Positions 4,963 through 5,636 of a stretch of DNA of 5,636 nucleotides are shown here, piece after piece. This stretch comes from JACCYQ01 sp036675565 (GTDB lineage: Bacteria > Bacteroidota > Bacteroidia > Chitinophagales > Chitinophagaceae): assembly GCA_036675565.1 (NCBI GenBank), contig JAKFER010000233.1, forward strand, positions 1 through 5,636, in the 5' to 3' direction. Numbering within the stretch: the first letter of the stretch is position 1; each line of letters opens with the position of its first letter. A program made the translations under genes and the position numbers. A model generated the notes under the pieces. It did no database searches. It saw nothing but the letters and a program-made list of their open reading frames with translations, and was not told the origin of the DNA.

Positions 4963-5100
4963 GGCTGAGGCTGAGGTTTAGGCTGAGGTTTAGCCGTTTA
5001 GGTGTTTAGAAGTTTAGAAGTTTAGTTCCCGTCATACGTCGGGATAAATGTTTAGTTGCGTGAGTCAGGTTTAAGAGTTTAAGGGTTTAAAAGTTTAAAG
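4928..5100 (+). repeat. GTTTARRG octamer array with GGCTGA units and a small hairpin
   Basis: Four 8-bp units (GTTTAAAG, GTTGATAG, GTTGAAAG, GTTTAGGG) run from 4928 to 4959 inside the MauE-like gene. Sequence rich in GGCTGA, GGTTTAG and GTTTAGAA follows to about 5024. A hairpin TCCCG (5027-5031) with CGGGA (5040-5044), resembling a motif I recall as common between genes in this group, interrupts it. Four more exact-phase units (GTTTAAGA, GTTTAAGG, GTTTAAAA, GTTTAAAG) fill 5069-5100. The array separates the MauE-like and DUF6520-like genes. The hairpin lacks a T-run and is not a convincing terminator. Confidence 0.8.
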
Positions 5101-5137
5101 TGAATGAAGTCTCAAATATACTGAGGCCAATAAAAAT

Positions 5138-5147
5138 ATTACGTAAT
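5138..5147. promoter_or_regulatory. perfect 10-bp palindrome ATTACGTAAT
   Basis: The palindrome lies 61 bases before the start of the DUF6520-like gene, between the repeat array and that gene. It could be an operator for a dimeric regulator. A single short AT-rich palindrome may be chance. T-rich sequence at 5184-5191 (TATTTTTC) partly matches the Bacteroidota -7 element but sits close to the start codon. Confidence 0.2.
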
Positions 5148-5208
5148 CAGTGGAAGCCGAAAAACTGTGATAGAGTAGGCAATTATTTTTCAATTAAATT
5201 TTTCAAGT

Positions 5209-5487
5209 ATGAAAAAGTATTTATTGGGCCTGATGGCCATTGTATTTGCTGGTGCAGGAAGTGCTTTTATAACACCTCCAAGTGTAAAAACTGCAAGCGT
5301 TCAGAATCCAAGCTTGCACTGGTTTACTGCAGATTTACAGATTTATCTTGGTGAACGAACCGTATCTGCACAGGAACTTCAATGCCCTGGATCTGGAATT
5401 GTTTGTGCAAAAGGTTATGAGCAAATAGATGAAGAAAATGAAACTCCGATTGTAGAAACATTTGTGATGAATACGGAGGAAGATTAA
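5209..5487 (+). CDS. small exported DUF6520-like protein
   Basis: The 92-residue product begins with a classic signal peptide: MKKYLLG, a hydrophobic core, and an AGSA region suitable for cleavage near residue 19. The mature part is short, with two cysteines, Cys59 and Cys66, in ELQCPGSGIVCA, and an acidic C-terminus (DEENE, EED). The signal peptide, the paired cysteines in a CPG...CA setting and the size fit the DUF6520 proteins of Bacteroidota, often found next to MauE/DoxX-like genes. No function is known. The pairing suggests that the MauE-like protein handles its cysteines, which is inference. The ATG at 5209 is preferred because it begins the signal peptide. A strong terminator lies 7 bp after the TAA. 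Confidence 0.75.
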   Translation: MKKYLLGLMAIVFAGAGSAFITPPSVKTASVQNPSLHWFTADLQIYLGERTVSAQELQCPGSGIVCAKGYEQIDEENETPIVETFVMNTEED

Positions 5488-5494
5488 ATTGTAT

Positions 5495-5526
5495 AAAATA
5501 GCCGCCAGCACGGCGGCTATTTTTTT
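5495..5526. terminator. strong bidirectional rho-independent terminator
   Basis: A 12-bp stem (5495-5506 with 5512-5523) has the GC core GCCGCC/GGCGGC around a 5-base loop AGCAC. It is followed by a T-run on the plus strand and preceded by an A-run (5495-5498) that becomes a U-run on the minus strand. It ends the DUF6520-like gene and can also serve the minus-strand gene that stops at 5534. Confidence 0.93.
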
Positions 5527-5533
5527 ATTTATA

Positions 5534-5635
5534 TTATTTTTTCAATACGATTACATACAGCTCTCTTTCTTCCAGCTTCAACTCCAAATCATATTGTTTA
5601 AAAGATTCCATTACAGATTCTATATCATCCAAATT
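5534..5635 (-). CDS. C-terminal end of an unidentified minus-strand gene (5' end outside window)
   Basis: Reading the minus strand from the right edge gives 33 residues before a TAA at 5534-5536. They include NLDDIESVMESFKQYD, then ELKLEERELYVIVLKK. The pattern suggests a helix followed by a charged strand that ends the protein. The frame reaches the window edge and its stop lies 8 bp from the shared two-way terminator, the usual layout for convergent genes. The piece is too short to assign a family. Confidence 0.65.
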   Translation of the reverse strand, partial: NLDDIESVMESFKQYDLELKLEERELYVIVLKK

Positions 5636-5636
5636 T

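Noticed and set aside
5100..5354. Cysteine-rich 84-residue frame overlapping the DUF6520-like gene
   Set aside because: The overlapping frame has a textbook signal peptide and a terminator after it; the Cys content here comes from out-of-frame TGT/TGC codons.
1..5636. tRNA or rRNA genes
   Set aside because: I found no cloverleaf-like arrangement with a T-loop signature and no rRNA-like sequence in the gaps between genes.

Overview
The window looks like a Bacteroidota chromosome, most likely the Chitinophagaceae or a close relative. This rests on AT-rich spacers, the absence of clear Shine-Dalgarno sequences, a MauE/DoxX gene followed by a DUF6520-type gene, a 66-residue helix-turn-helix-like protein of a type I associate with this phylum, and short GTTTARRG and CAAATTGT repeat arrays next to genes. 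This is recognition from memory, not a database result.

Layout. Positions 1-151 may hold the last 49 codons of a gene entering from the left. Positions 138-830 carry no convincing gene; they hold two full copies and one partial copy of a long intergenic repeat with conserved stem-loops, separated by T-tract and hairpin sequence. Next comes a small minus-strand gene (898-1098) with five 8-bp repeats beside its stop codon. A 239-bp divergent spacer contains four TATCAA/TTGATA hexamers.

The centre (1338-3692) is a compact plus-strand operon of four genes: a 120-residue protein of unknown function with a cysteine/proline-rich C-terminal tail, a seven-helix membrane protein, a histidine kinase with one membrane helix and no sensor domain of its own, and a LuxR-type response regulator. 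Genes 1 and 2 are 2 bp apart; genes 2/3 and 3/4 overlap by 43 and 25 bp. The simplest model is that the seven-helix protein senses a signal, the kinase relays it, and the regulator acts on DNA, possibly on its own promoter. The small first protein could be an output, a ligand or a modulator. This is the best candidate for an undescribed system here.

The right part holds a telomere-like TTTAGGG/GTTTAGAAG array starting inside the regulator's stop codon, an 11-bp tandem array that supplies the GTG start of a short AraC-type regulator, a MauE/DoxX-like membrane protein preceded by two overlapping inverted repeats, a GTTTARRG octamer array that encodes that protein's last residues, and a small exported DUF6520-like protein. 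A strong two-way terminator follows, then the C-terminal end of a minus-strand gene that leaves the window.
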